From NCBI GenBank assembly GCA_000442015.1, contig KE561005.1, forward strand, positions 1-44,571: 44,571 bases of DNA, in the 5' to 3' direction. The position numbers and the translations under genes were made by a program. A model generated the notes under the pieces. It made no database searches. It was not told where the DNA came from and saw only the letters and a list, made by a program, of their open reading frames with translations. This document shows positions 22,961-33,335 of this stretch, piece after piece (position 1 is the stretch's first letter; every line of letters starts with the position of its first letter). The stretch comes from Rozella allomycis CSF55 (taxonomy: Eukaryota; Rozellomycota).

Positions 22961-23350
22961 TTTAGTATTACAGACATAAATCGCATATGTTTAATTAACA
23001 TCCGTGATCTGGGTTCGCATGCCATTGTCCATAGACCATTTGTGCTCGCTTCACTCGCTTTCACGTTGAAAAAAATGTTTTTTTATAGACATCAGACTAT
23101 TTTCCTGAGGCTAAGGCGAGACTAACAACTGACAAAGCTAAGCATTGTTTATTTACCCATTGTATTGACTATTTTATCCACTCTGAAGTCTGAAACGGTT
23201 AAGGCTCAGAAGACAACGTTTTAGCATTCAAAATAGAAACTACCACTCAGTATTGACATCATGGAAGGTTCATCTATATTCTTGAAAACCAATTACCATG
23301 GCAACTCCGCTTTTAGTATAAGTACTAGCGGTTATACTCGCTTCGCTCGC
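22961..23350 (+). repeat. Repeat A, copy 5, head-to-tail with copy 4
   Basis: Begins inside the GCTTTTAGTATTACAGA block of copy 4 and runs through CATGCCATTGTCCATAG, GTGCTCGCTTCACTCGCTTT, CCCATTGTATTGACTATTTT and ACCATGGCAACTCCGC to TAGCGGTTATACTCGCTTCGCTCGC. An N follows at 23374. Confidence 0.75.
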
Positions 23351-23623
23351 ATTAAAAATAGAAGAATTAATCGNTTCCCCGTCCGATAAATTGCCAAAGT
23401 ACCGATGATCGCTATCGTTCTTACTCTTTTTAAAATATCTTTCAAGTTTTTGTGCGAAAAAATTAATATTAGCATTATTGGGTGAAATAACGTGAAATCT
23501 ACAGATTAATTTAAGCCTAGGTATGCGGCAAAGTATCGCTTATGGTTATACATAAAAATATGCAAAAAGATCAAAATTGAAAAAATGACAGATGTCACAG
23601 TAAGATGCTATTATAGAATATAT

Positions 23624-26610
23624 TTATTTAAACAATTTAGCGGGCACTGGAAATTTAATTTGAGATTTCTTCCAAGAGTGTAAATCATTAACAGCGATAC
23701 CTTGTTCGGAAAGTGTATTTTCTTCCTTTAATTCTTTTGAAGGATCAAGAATAGCCAAAACTTTTGGATTCTTGATGAAATTGTCTTCAAACAACTTTAT
23801 AAAGTCATTGACTGAAATCGACTCTAAATATTGAGCGTCGATGATATTCTTATTAAACAGATAAAAGTGTGAATGGATTGCTTGAATATAAACATTTGAC
23901 TGTTGGAAAATGTTCTTCTTCTTTTGAAGGTAATGTGTTTTCAAAGAATTGACGTGCTTTTCAAAGTCTTCAATAGAAAGAGAAGAAAAGGAATTGAAAG
24001 ATTGGGATACAAATTCATTAATTTTGTTGTAAAGATACGATGGAGAACGATGGCTTTGGATTGTAAACAATACACCAACACTCCCATTTCTTTCTTTAAA
24101 CGAAGCTTGAACAATGTAACCTTTCTATGAGATCTAAATAATTTACCTAATTGCTCTTTAGTTCTTAATTGATCAAAAAACGATTCACTTAAGATTTGAG
24201 TGGCTAGACTAGAGAACACACGTGCTCTTTGATCAGAAAAATGGCCAATCTATCTTTAATAATAGCATAAAGAAATACTTGATAATAAACTGAAATTCCA
24301 GAATTGACATTTTCGCAAGGTTCAGCATTAAAGATGGTAACTGGATTTTGTAATTTGATAGAAGAAATTGGAATGAAAGAATCTCCCTTTGACTTTGAAA
24401 TGTCGCAAATAGAATCAAATATATTTAAAGCTCTTTCTTCCAAGATATTCCCATGAACTAAAGCCTTAACAGAAGAATCAAAAGTAAAAATCTCATTGAT
24501 GTATTCATGGAATGATTCAATCGTTAAAGAATTTAGAGCTTCTTCTTTTTCTTTAATACCGAAAAACTTTTCTTGCATTATTAAAGAGAAATAATAGTTG
24601 AGTTGTTCTCTTGGAGTTCCCAATTTGAAATTGCTGAATTTTCTTTGCAAAACACTTTTGAATACTTGAAATCTTTCAGGATCCGCTTTAAAATTTAGCA
24701 ACTTCAAAAGCAATTCAGACACAAATTGATCCATTTTGTTATCAAATCCTTTAATTTTCAGCAAGAAACCTTCTGGGACATGTTCAAGTGAAAAGTGAAG
24801 TCCACCTAAATCAGCATAATAAGAAAATTCTGCAAATGAATCATGAATCAATTCAGTAAACAAAGTGCATGCAATGCTGTTTAATGCATTAGAATACGCT
24901 TTTGAACTATTGAAATAGATTTGTGAAATTTACTGATTCATTAAAATAGCGATTGAAGCCTTTGGAACTTTAAATTCTTCATCTTTTTTAAACCATAGCT
25001 CATTTTTATTATTTTCTTTTAAAAGAATAGGATTTTCTTCAGATTTTGAACATGAAAAGACTTCCAAGGAAGAAGGAATAAATGGATTTGGTTCAGGTAG
25101 GAATAAATTTGCTTTTTCATTTTCAATTAAACTTAAAGATGTAATTTCTTTAATGGCAAATTCAGTTCCATACCATTTTTCATATTGGAAATCCAATTCT
25201 TCATTAAACGACTTTCCAACTAGAAATATTCTTTATTAAGATTAAAGAACATTTACCTAAAATTATCATTGATTGAATTTAAGAGAGATTCAATTAAATC
25301 AGGTTTAAATTCTTTCATTAAATAAGAACCAGAGAGAATATCTTCTTCTTTATACTTCTGCATGTTTGAAGCAATTCTGGAAGTGAAAGAAGAGCTACTA
25401 GATTCTTCAGCGAATTGAAAATGAATTTCTCCCATTTTTTGTGTTTCTTTGAAGATCCATTCAATTGGTTTTTGTTTTAAAACTTTTAAATAATCAAAAA
25501 TTATTTTAACAACTTTAAAATAATCATTAAATCCTTTTTCTGTTAAATGCACAGAAACTGAAATAAGAGTGAACCCATCACCGCTGTTTTGAGATCCACA
25601 GGAAAGAGACTCAGCAAATCCAAATCTCTTTAATTCATAAAGAACACTTCCTTTAGCTTCATGACCCAACAAATGAGAAATATAACCCTCGGGCTTACTT
25701 TCATAATATTCAATCAAATCTTCAACTTGCCATTGAACTTCCAAAATCTATTCTATTGTTTCGTGAATATTCACCTTCATATCTTTTAAACTTTTCATAT
25801 AAATCATCTTCTTAAAATGGTCTTCATTTAAAGGCTTCAATGCATACTTTTCAAATTTCACATTCTTGTTTGGTATTCCAGAAAACACTTCAGTAACAAT
25901 CCTCTTCAATTCTTTCAAAGGTTCTTTCCCATAAACAACCAGTTTCATTATATTAGCGGAATACCATTTATCATGAAACTCAATCAAAGCTGCGTGCGGA
26001 TTCAATCCATTTCTCTCAGGTTCTTCTTTAAGCGTCGTCAAGTTGCCTATACGCACAAACGAAACATTTTTACCCGTTCCAAACTTGTGATAAGGATGTC
26101 TGCAATCAGACAGCGTCTTTTCCAACTGGTACATCCTCCAATGATCATTCTCCACATTCTTCATATGTTCCGAATGCACCGCCTTCATTTCCCTCTCAGT
26201 GCCATCAGCATTCAACAATGGTGCCACAAAAAACTGCGCGAACCTGTCCACAGCCGGCACAAAATGATCAGCGCCAACCTCGAAATAGTAATTCGTCGAC
26301 CGATGCGTCGTATACGCATTGCTGAATCCACCGTGCTCATTTAAAAACTATAAGCAACATCACACTGCATTACCTGGCTATAGTCGTTTTCCTTTGGATA
26401 CTTTTTGGTGCCCATGAACAGCATGTGCTCCAGAAAATGCGCGAGGCCGGGGAATTCTGGTGGATCTTGGAAATACCCTACACCTACGTTCATGGCCGCA
26501 CTGGCCTTGTCCAAAGTGGGATCGTGAACTGCTAGCACACTTAAATGGTTTTGCAGCTGGAAATATTCGTAGCTGCGTTTGTCAAAGGGACTCTTGATTA
26601 AAGTTGACAT
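23624..26610 (-). CDS. STE23: Insulysin / Ste23-type M16 zinc metalloprotease
   Basis: Seven exons give 941 residues: 26374-26610, 25775-26347, 25257-25747, 24934-25230, 24279-24906, 24147-24249, 23624-24120. Introns are 26, 27, 26, 27, 29 and 26 nt. M16A insulysins degrade short peptides in a closed chamber; yeast Ste23 trims a-factor. The inverted zinc site H58-x2-E61-H62 lies in PGLAHFLEHMLFMGT. The third ligand is E139 in AVHSEH, 77 residues later as in human IDE. Other family blocks are LNEHGGFSNAYTTHRSTNYYF, PYHKFGTGN, IFLVGKSF...EKWYGTEF and FFDQLRTKEQLGYIV. Length matches the family (about 1,000). An upstream TTG-initiated extension was rejected in favour of the ATG at 26610. It is divergent from the dehydrogenase gene. 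The enzyme looks complete and active. Confidence 0.94.
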
Positions 26611-26932
26611 GGCTGTTGTTAGTAGAAGAGAGGTGGTAGTGAGTCGACGAAGTGCCAAAATTTTGACAATTATGAAAATTCACCTCGAAGAAATCATATT
26701 TAGAGAAATAAATGTGAAAAAAATTGTTTTAAATCTTAAATAAAAAGTCATTTTGCTCTTGAGATATTGTATTGAACAAGACTGCAGTAGCATTAATTGA
26801 TTAAAACATCCTTAATTATATTATCAATATAGGATTTAAAGGATTATAAGTGAAATTTTAAAATCATAGATCGCGTAGGAACTAAAAATCTATTTACTGA
26901 TTCTACTACAAACCCTGGTAATCTAACCAACC

Positions 26933-27445
26933 ATGCTTTTAAATCATTTACGGCGTGGAACCCGTTTAAAACTGCTATGCAATTCCATCAGAAGGTACTC
27001 TGCAGCCGATACATTCCATACTACGACAGCATCGAACTACATTGACGCGATGCGCGAAGCCTGGCGCAAGGATCCCTCTTCGGTGCACGTGTCATGGAAG
27101 GTAAAAACTGCTTCAAAAACTAATAGGCGTATTTTGAGAATCTAGAGCGAAATGTCGGTGCCGGCGAGGCGTTTGTTGCACCTCCACTGTCAGGCCTTGC
27201 AGCATCGATTCCAGCTGGGCCGATTGGCGGTGGATTTGAAAAGGAGGTATTGGATCATATGAAAGTGCAGCTGCTCGTTCGCGCATACCAGGTGCGTGGA
27301 CACCACAAGGCGGTGCTTGATCCGTTGGGGATTCTGTCGCCTGATTTGAACAAGAGGCCTGTGCCTGAGCTTGATTTGGCGTACTATGGGTTTACGGAAG
27401 CTGATTTGGACCGCAAGTTTACGCTTGGACAGGGTATACTGCTTN
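26933..27445 (+). CDS. OGDH: 2-oxoglutarate dehydrogenase E1, N-terminal part only
   Basis: The start has a mitochondrial-targeting look (MLLNHLRRGTRLKLL...SIRRYSA). It continues with NYIDAMREAWRKDPSSVHVSW and, after a 26-nt intron (27101-27126), AYFENLERN, PAGPIGGGFEKE and VRAYQVRGHHKAVLDPLGI...YYGFTEADLDRKF. These are the first about 160 residues of the thiamine-diphosphate E1 subunit of the TCA-cycle oxoglutarate dehydrogenase complex. The family is about 1,000 residues long, but the frame ends at the N at 27445. ALG14 starts 13 bp later. The rest is missing, most likely lost at a contig join and not in the cell. The exon sequence is distinctly GC-richer than the surroundings. Confidence 0.88.
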
Positions 27446-27457
27446 AGTGAAATTTCA

Positions 27458-28149
27458 ATGTTCCTTTTCCTAACCCTTTTTGGTTGTTGTGTTTTTGTGT
27501 GCTATCTTTATAGAAAAAGTTTAGAAGAACGAAGAGTTAAAATGTTTGTGTTTCTTGGAAGTGGTAATCATTCAGTTTAGAGAGGAAAGGCGGACATACT
27601 GCTGAAATGATTTCAATGCTGGATGGCATGTCGAGTCCTCGTGAAAAATACAGCCCGATTGTTTATGGGATTGGTGAAGATGATAAGTTAAGCGAACCGA
27701 AGATTAGAAAGTTTCAAGAATCTAGACCTGAATTGCAATACAACATTGTTAAAGTTAAGAGAGCTAGATATGTTGGGCAGTCTTACATTACATCTATTTT
27801 CACTTCAACACACTCACTATTTTCTTGCTTTCATGTGATTTCGTCGAATCCGCCAAAAGTAGTAAAATGCATCAACCTTTACGTAAGAGTTATTGCTGAA
27901 TGGTCCTGGCACATGCGTGCCTTTGGTTTTGGTTGCATTGGCCATAAGAGTAAATATTAATTTCTTTTTGTAAAGAGTGTTACAAGAATAAGACTACGTA
28001 TCATTTACATTGAAAGTTTTGCCAGAGTTGAAACCCTGTCGTTGACTGGGAAAATACTCTACAACGTAGCAGATAGGTTTATTGTTCATTGGCCGGAGCT
28101 GACAGAAAAATACCCGAAAGCTGAATTTCTTGGGTTTCCATTAATTTAA
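27458..28149 (+). CDS. ALG14: ALG14, UDP-GlcNAc transferase membrane subunit
   Basis: Four exons give 203 residues; introns are 27564-27589 (26), 27862-27889 (28) and 27950-27975 (26). An N-terminal membrane anchor (FLFLTLFGCCVFVCYLY) is followed by FLGSGGHTAEMISML, the Alg14 nucleotide-sugar-binding loop. LLLNGPGTCVPLVLVALAI, YIESFARVETLSLTGKILY and FIVHWPEL follow, all hallmark blocks. Alg14 anchors Alg13 at the ER and together they add the second GlcNAc to dolichol-PP-GlcNAc in N-glycan assembly. The protein is complete. Upstream is the truncated dehydrogenase gene and an N at 27445, so the native promoter may be absent from the assembly. Confidence 0.92.
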
Positions 28150-28447
28150 GGGAACAAAAAATACCTTGCATCGCGCTATAATAAATATAAATATTAATTC
28201 ATATTTGAATTGAATCGCAAGAAATAATTATATACATAATTGATGAAAATTCAAATCAATAATCACGAATATTGATCGATCCAACACAGGGCGTAGTCAA
28301 GATTATTTTAAGTTTTGCACTAAATTCATATATCTTTTAAATCCCCTAAACCGCTTAAATCAGAATCAAATTTTAGTTGAATAAGATTGATTCGATGATG
28401 GATTGCAAATTATGAAAATAAGGAACCTGAAATTTTCAGATTCAACA

Positions 28448-30310
28448 ATGGATGAAATTGCGTCTCCTGCTTCTGAATCCGAAAGGTGCGGCATTATAAT
28501 TTTATAAATATTAGTATACCCAAAGATTTTGAGGATCGGATTGTAGAAGTGAGCCCTAACGGCCGTTATGTCAAGGTACCGCAATAATGTAAACTAAGAA
28601 AGGTGAACATGATTCTTGGAAAAGGGGCATTTAAAGTGGTTTGGAAGGCTATTGACCGTGAAGAAGGCATGGAGGTGGCGTGGAATGCCTGTCAAGTAAT
28701 AATATGGTTTGAATCTAATAAGACTACGAAAGCGGAATTTGTGGAATTCAGTCAAGAAATTGATATTTTGAAAAAGGTCAGACATCCAAACATTATTAGT
28801 TTTCATGATTCGTGGTTTAATGAAAACGAACTTGTTTTTGTGACAGAAATGATGACTTCTGGGACATTGAGGGAATATATTAAAAAGATAAAGCCCAATT
28901 TGAAGATAATTAAACGATGGTCAAGGCAGATATTGAAGGGGCTGTATTATTTGCATTCCCATAACCCTCCAATTATTCATCGAGACTTGAAATGTGACAA
29001 TGTGTTTATTAACGGGGCCCATGGAGAAGTAAAGATTGGCGATATGGGATCAGCTAAAATGCGTCTAGGCAAAAAGTAAATCTTTAAAATATTTTATATG
29101 AGATATACTGTGATTGGAACACCAGAATTTATGGCGCCAGAAATGTATGAAGAAAAAGGATACAATGAAAAAGTTGACGTTTATGCATTTGGAATGTGTC
29201 TACTGGAAATGTGTACGGGTGAATATCCTTATGCAGAGTGCAAAAATGCTGCTCAAATTTATAAAAAGGTTTCACAAGTAAAATTGGAATCCTTAATTGA
29301 ATGGAAGGGGATTAAGCCAGAATGTTTATCGCAAATTCATGATGAAGAAATTTTGTCATTGATAAATTCATGTCTTGCAAATGAGAATGAAAGGATGAAC
29401 GTCTCTCAGATTTTGGAGCATTCCTTCTTTTGCGAAGATCCTGAAGTTATTCTATCATCTTCTGATGAAACAAAAACTCAATTGACGCTTCAAGGTAAAA
29501 TGAGTCAAAGATTTTCAAAGTTGTTTTCAGGGCAAGTGACAAAATGTCTATCAAATTTGACTTTAATGTTCTGGGCGACACTGCAGAAGATGTTGTGAAT
29601 GAAATGGTACTCGCATTTTAATTATTAATAAAGATCGAAGAGTCTGTTTTACCCGAAAAATACCGCGGATTAATAACCTTTGAAATTAATAGAATTTTAC
29701 GAGAGTTAAGTAAAACTCTGAATTCCGAAAATTCCAAATTATCAAATCAATGGAAAAGGGAAGGCAACCCTGTGGACTTGCAGAGTCAAATCATACAGCT
29801 AGAAAATAAATTAAAAGAACGAGAAATAAAGCTAAAGGAAAAAGAAAGCGTTATTGAGCAATTAAAAATTGATTATGACAGAGTCAGGCTGGAATTGAGT
29901 GATATGAAGAAAGGGAACGTAACAACAGAGAGAAAAGAAGAAAAATCAAGAAGTCTTCTGGGATCTACCGCATCTGCAGACTTTCCTCTCCGAAGGCGAA
30001 CGTCTTCAGTGAATACAGATTCTTTGGACTTTGATATGATATCTTTCAAGGGTAATTGGGCTTAATGAGTTAAATAGATTACGCCGATTCTCAATCAATT
30101 AATGAGCTAGTCGTTGATGTTGCAACAGCGACACAAAGGGGTTCCGAAAAGGCTCAAGAATGGTTAAACAAATTAACCGCCCAAGATATTTTGACTGTTG
30201 GCGATTTAAGAGGATTGCATGAAGGTGACTGGGCTTCCCTAAATTTGACTGTCTTTGCCGCCAGGGCTTTGAAAAACGCCATAGGGAAAGGGAAGAACCA
30301 AAAAGAATAA
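28448..30310 (+). CDS. WNK: WNK-type serine/threonine kinase
   Basis: Nine exons give 547 residues; introns are 28486-28514, 28576-28602, 28696-28722, 29076-29102, 29278-29307, 29495-29520, 29607-29633 and 30052-30077 (26-30 nt). The kinase domain (about 34-300) has the WNK signature. The catalytic Lys lies in the glycine loop (GKGAFKVVW), not in strand 3 (MEVAWN). It also has TEMMTSGTLREYIKK, IIHRDLKCDNVFI, DMG in place of DLG, and TVIGTPEFMAPEMYEE with Thr at the usual activation-loop Ser. After it comes a PF2/OSR1-C-like domain (VVFRASDKMSIKFDFNVLGD), a coiled coil (about 400-440), and a C-terminal SAM-like helix bundle (AQEWLNKLTAQDILTVGDL). WNKs sense chloride and osmotic stress in animals. 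The partners of this one are unknown. Two of the introns are in frame and free of stops. Confidence 0.93.
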
Positions 30311-30490
30311 ACAAAAATATATAATTTTTATTCCTTTCAGTTAATTTTTCATTGGTTTTGGACACACAATTCCAGTGGGTTTATATATTTTTAGCATGTA
30401 ATGGCAATTTTTGAGTGCCTTGCAAACGGCATTTAAAAACACAGATTCTCCATAACTGAAACGTAAATGAATATCTATGAAATAATAAGA

Positions 30491-33224
30491 CTAGATTTTA
30501 CGAGATCTAACCCAATAGCCCTTCCATGCTGCTTGTATTTTGCTTGCAGCTTGCCTTCTCGTTTCAGTTTTGCGTTGTCTGATTCTTCTTAATCTGAATT
30601 TGCGCCATGTAAGCTGAATGACATACGCCGCTTTTACCATAATAAATTGACGTCTATTATTTGAGATTTGAAACTCTACCTCTTTTGTAGGACCGCCTTG
30701 CCAAGATTGGACAGTTTGTCTTTGACATCTGGTCTGAGTCTCTTTCTTAACGAATATCCTCTCCATAGTCTCTGAATTTTAAGAGCCGCATTGTATAACT
30801 TTATACAAAGAGTGAAATTCAATTACGCTTTTTTGCATCTTTATGATACGAAGTTTAACGACTTGGGGTTTCCACCATCTCTGTATCGTGAAAATCGCTG
30901 CAACCAATTCTTAATATTCATTAACGTTAAAATTTACCATCGAATCGAACATTGTATTTCATAGCAATAGGAGAATTGCGATAAGCATCCCATCGACGAT
31001 ATGCCTTCTGGATAACGGTTGCTGCTCGGTGAAGTTCATGAATTGGAGTTTTGTAATTAATCGCTATTACATTGAAAAATCCTCTTTACAAAATAGTTTC
31101 AATTGCATGTAGCATCTCTCTCTCCAAACTTTTTGAATCAATGCGGCCGCCGCATTTTGATTCTTCTTTATTCTGATCATCAAGCGCTTGGCATACTTTT
31201 GAATAGTATTAGCAGCATCATCCCTTTTATACAGCATTTCTTTGCGCTCTCTTCTTCCCAAATATCTTCGCCAAACTATTAGTGAATGCCAGGTTTTTGA
31301 TACCTAATAATAACTATTACTGCATATTACCTCTTTGTATTTTTGAAGCCGCGATTCCTTTCCGGAATTGAGAAGGAGGAAAATGCGAAAAGCTCTTCAA
31401 AGTGTTTGGCAAAAATGCACTCTTGAATAAGGTTTTCTCCGTGATATTTATTTTTTCTTCCTCCAATGAAGTAAAAGTTTCTAGGCTTGAAGACATTAAT
31501 TGGTTCTGTTCCGAGTTGTCTCTTGTTAAAACTGGAGTGAGCGATTGGTCACACGGAGTACAATTGGGCCTGTAAGAAAATATCCCTGACCCAAAGTTAA
31601 CGTTTGCGATTGCGACAAAATTTGAATCTACTTGGAACTTCTCCTTTGAAACTATGAATAAGAAACATGTATAAAGTACCTAACAGAGATATCATTGGTA
31701 CAAGAGGATTCGATAAAATAAGACTTCTTTGTTTTGATGCAATATCAGAAGGAAAGATTAAGGAACCAGAACCAAATGCAGGAGGCATAATTTTCCCATC
31801 GATTACCAAAGAAATGCTTCCCGCAAAGAGATCCAAGATTACTCCATAAACTTTGAATCCATTTGTTTCAGACTCGATATAACTATTAATGAAAACCTTT
31901 AAATTCGATTACTCGTATTCCTGGCCATTGTAATAGCACTTTCCGCCGTTACCAAACCCAAAACTGTATTCATCACAGCCCGGATATTTGAAAGCGCACT
32001 TGTAATCCACCTTAGTTTCAATAGCATATCCTGTATGAAAAATTAGTCTCTAAATTTTACCTACCCTCCAGTTGCTTTGATCGTTAAATGTAATTTCATA
32101 GTAAAATCTCATATCTCTGTCGATCCTTCTCGTCAACGTTTTGACAATGTCAACCGCCATTCTTTTGTCAAAAAGGTTTCCCGATACATTCACAGAAAAC
32201 CCCAACTCGGTCAATCTCTTTTTCAAAATATCCCCACAAGTCAAAGGAAACGCCAGCATCATTGCATATAACTGATGTGTGGGGTAACACAGGTCTAGAG
32301 CTTGCGCAATCAGGTTTTTGTATGATACGTCATCGTCATTCTTGTCATCTTTTTCGTTCATCAAATCTTTTAGTTTATCATTTGCATTTAGCCTTTGATA
32401 CATGCTACTCAAAGTGCCTCTGATTGCAGCTTTATTCAATAGTCTTTTCGAATCAGGGCCGGTGTTACCTATGACGCATCCCCACTGCATCTCTTCGCCA
32501 ACAAGTAAAGGCTTGACATTCAATGATAATCTTTTTCTATCTAATATAATATGGGGCGCATTTTCGCAAGGTGTCATTAAAGATATCTTTGACTCCAGAT
32601 ATGCTGGCACGTCATCTGATTCCCACACCTGATGCTGAACAGCGTGCTTGGTAATCAATGCCTTTCCGTGCTCCATGAACAATTGTATTGCATCCAATCC
32701 AGCCTCGCTAATGATATCTCCAACCCTGTATATACTTCTAGGCCTTTGATTATGATTGATGTATTCAAATACCCTGATAAAATAGCTTGTCTAATAGCCC
32801 TCTTCTTTTCTACCTTTCGCTTCCAAAGATACTGTATAAACTCTTCTCGATGCTGCACAATTGCTTGAGAAGTATCTTTAAATACATTCTAAATATTAAG
32901 TCTACCTTCGTCTGTAACATCTTCTGCCCTCTTTGCAAGTGATCGAAGCATTTGCCTGCGTTCAGTCTTGTTCATGACTGCCATTATCGCTTCTTGTTCA
33001 ATGGTCTTTATTTGGGCTTCTATAGTCACTTCACTTGTCAAGTCCTATTCAAAAAGAAGATAGCTAAATACTTTGATTTCTTTCAAATCCTTTTTGGAGA
33101 TTAGTGATGACACGCTTTTGTGCAAATGAGCGATCGTTTGTAATTTGGTGGATATATCCTTTACAAGAGTTTTTTCACGATTGCCGAGAGTTACTGACCA
33201 ATCAATATTTTTGGGTTTTGGTGG
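30491..33224 (-). CDS. SPRY domain protein with C-terminal IQ motifs
   Basis: About 800 residues over 12 exons. Introns lie at 33045-33071, 32876-32905, 32791-32813, 32031-32060, 31883-31912, 31652-31679, 31276-31330, 31064-31089, 30910-30937, 30799-30826 and 30654-30679. The exon phases agree throughout. The N-terminal half is helical and not recognised (IYRVGDIISEAGLDAIQLF; LIAQALDLCYPTHQLYAMML). A SPRY domain follows: YYEITFNDQSNWRVGYAIET, YSFGFGNGGKCYYNG, GVILDLFAGSISLVIDGK, VPMISLL, then VNFGSGIFSYRP. The C-terminus holds about six IQ motifs, which bind calmodulin-like light chains (ASKIQRVWRRYLGRR, ANTIQKYAKRL, ATVIQKAYRRW, ALKIQRLWRGY, ASKIQAAWKGYWVR). The start codon was not found: the first exon is open only from about 33224 and has no ATG. 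It may be a ciliary or signalling scaffold (inference). Confidence 0.8.
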
Positions 33225-33335
33225 CCATCATTAAGCTTTTAATACAACTTTACTTGATCTCAACAGTGGACATGTTAATGTAAACAAATAATGTATCTCA
33301 AATTATTTAAAAATGATTGAAACTGAGGTATGTTT

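Noticed and set aside
31276-31330. Frameshift pseudogene reading of the IQ region
   Set aside because: The phase conflict disappears if the whole 55 nt is removed; the remaining phases agree to the stop codon.
31667-31849. Plus-strand 60-codon frame that looks protein-like
   Set aside because: It lies antisense to the SPRY domain exon, whose phase-consistent splicing and family match explain the sequence fully.
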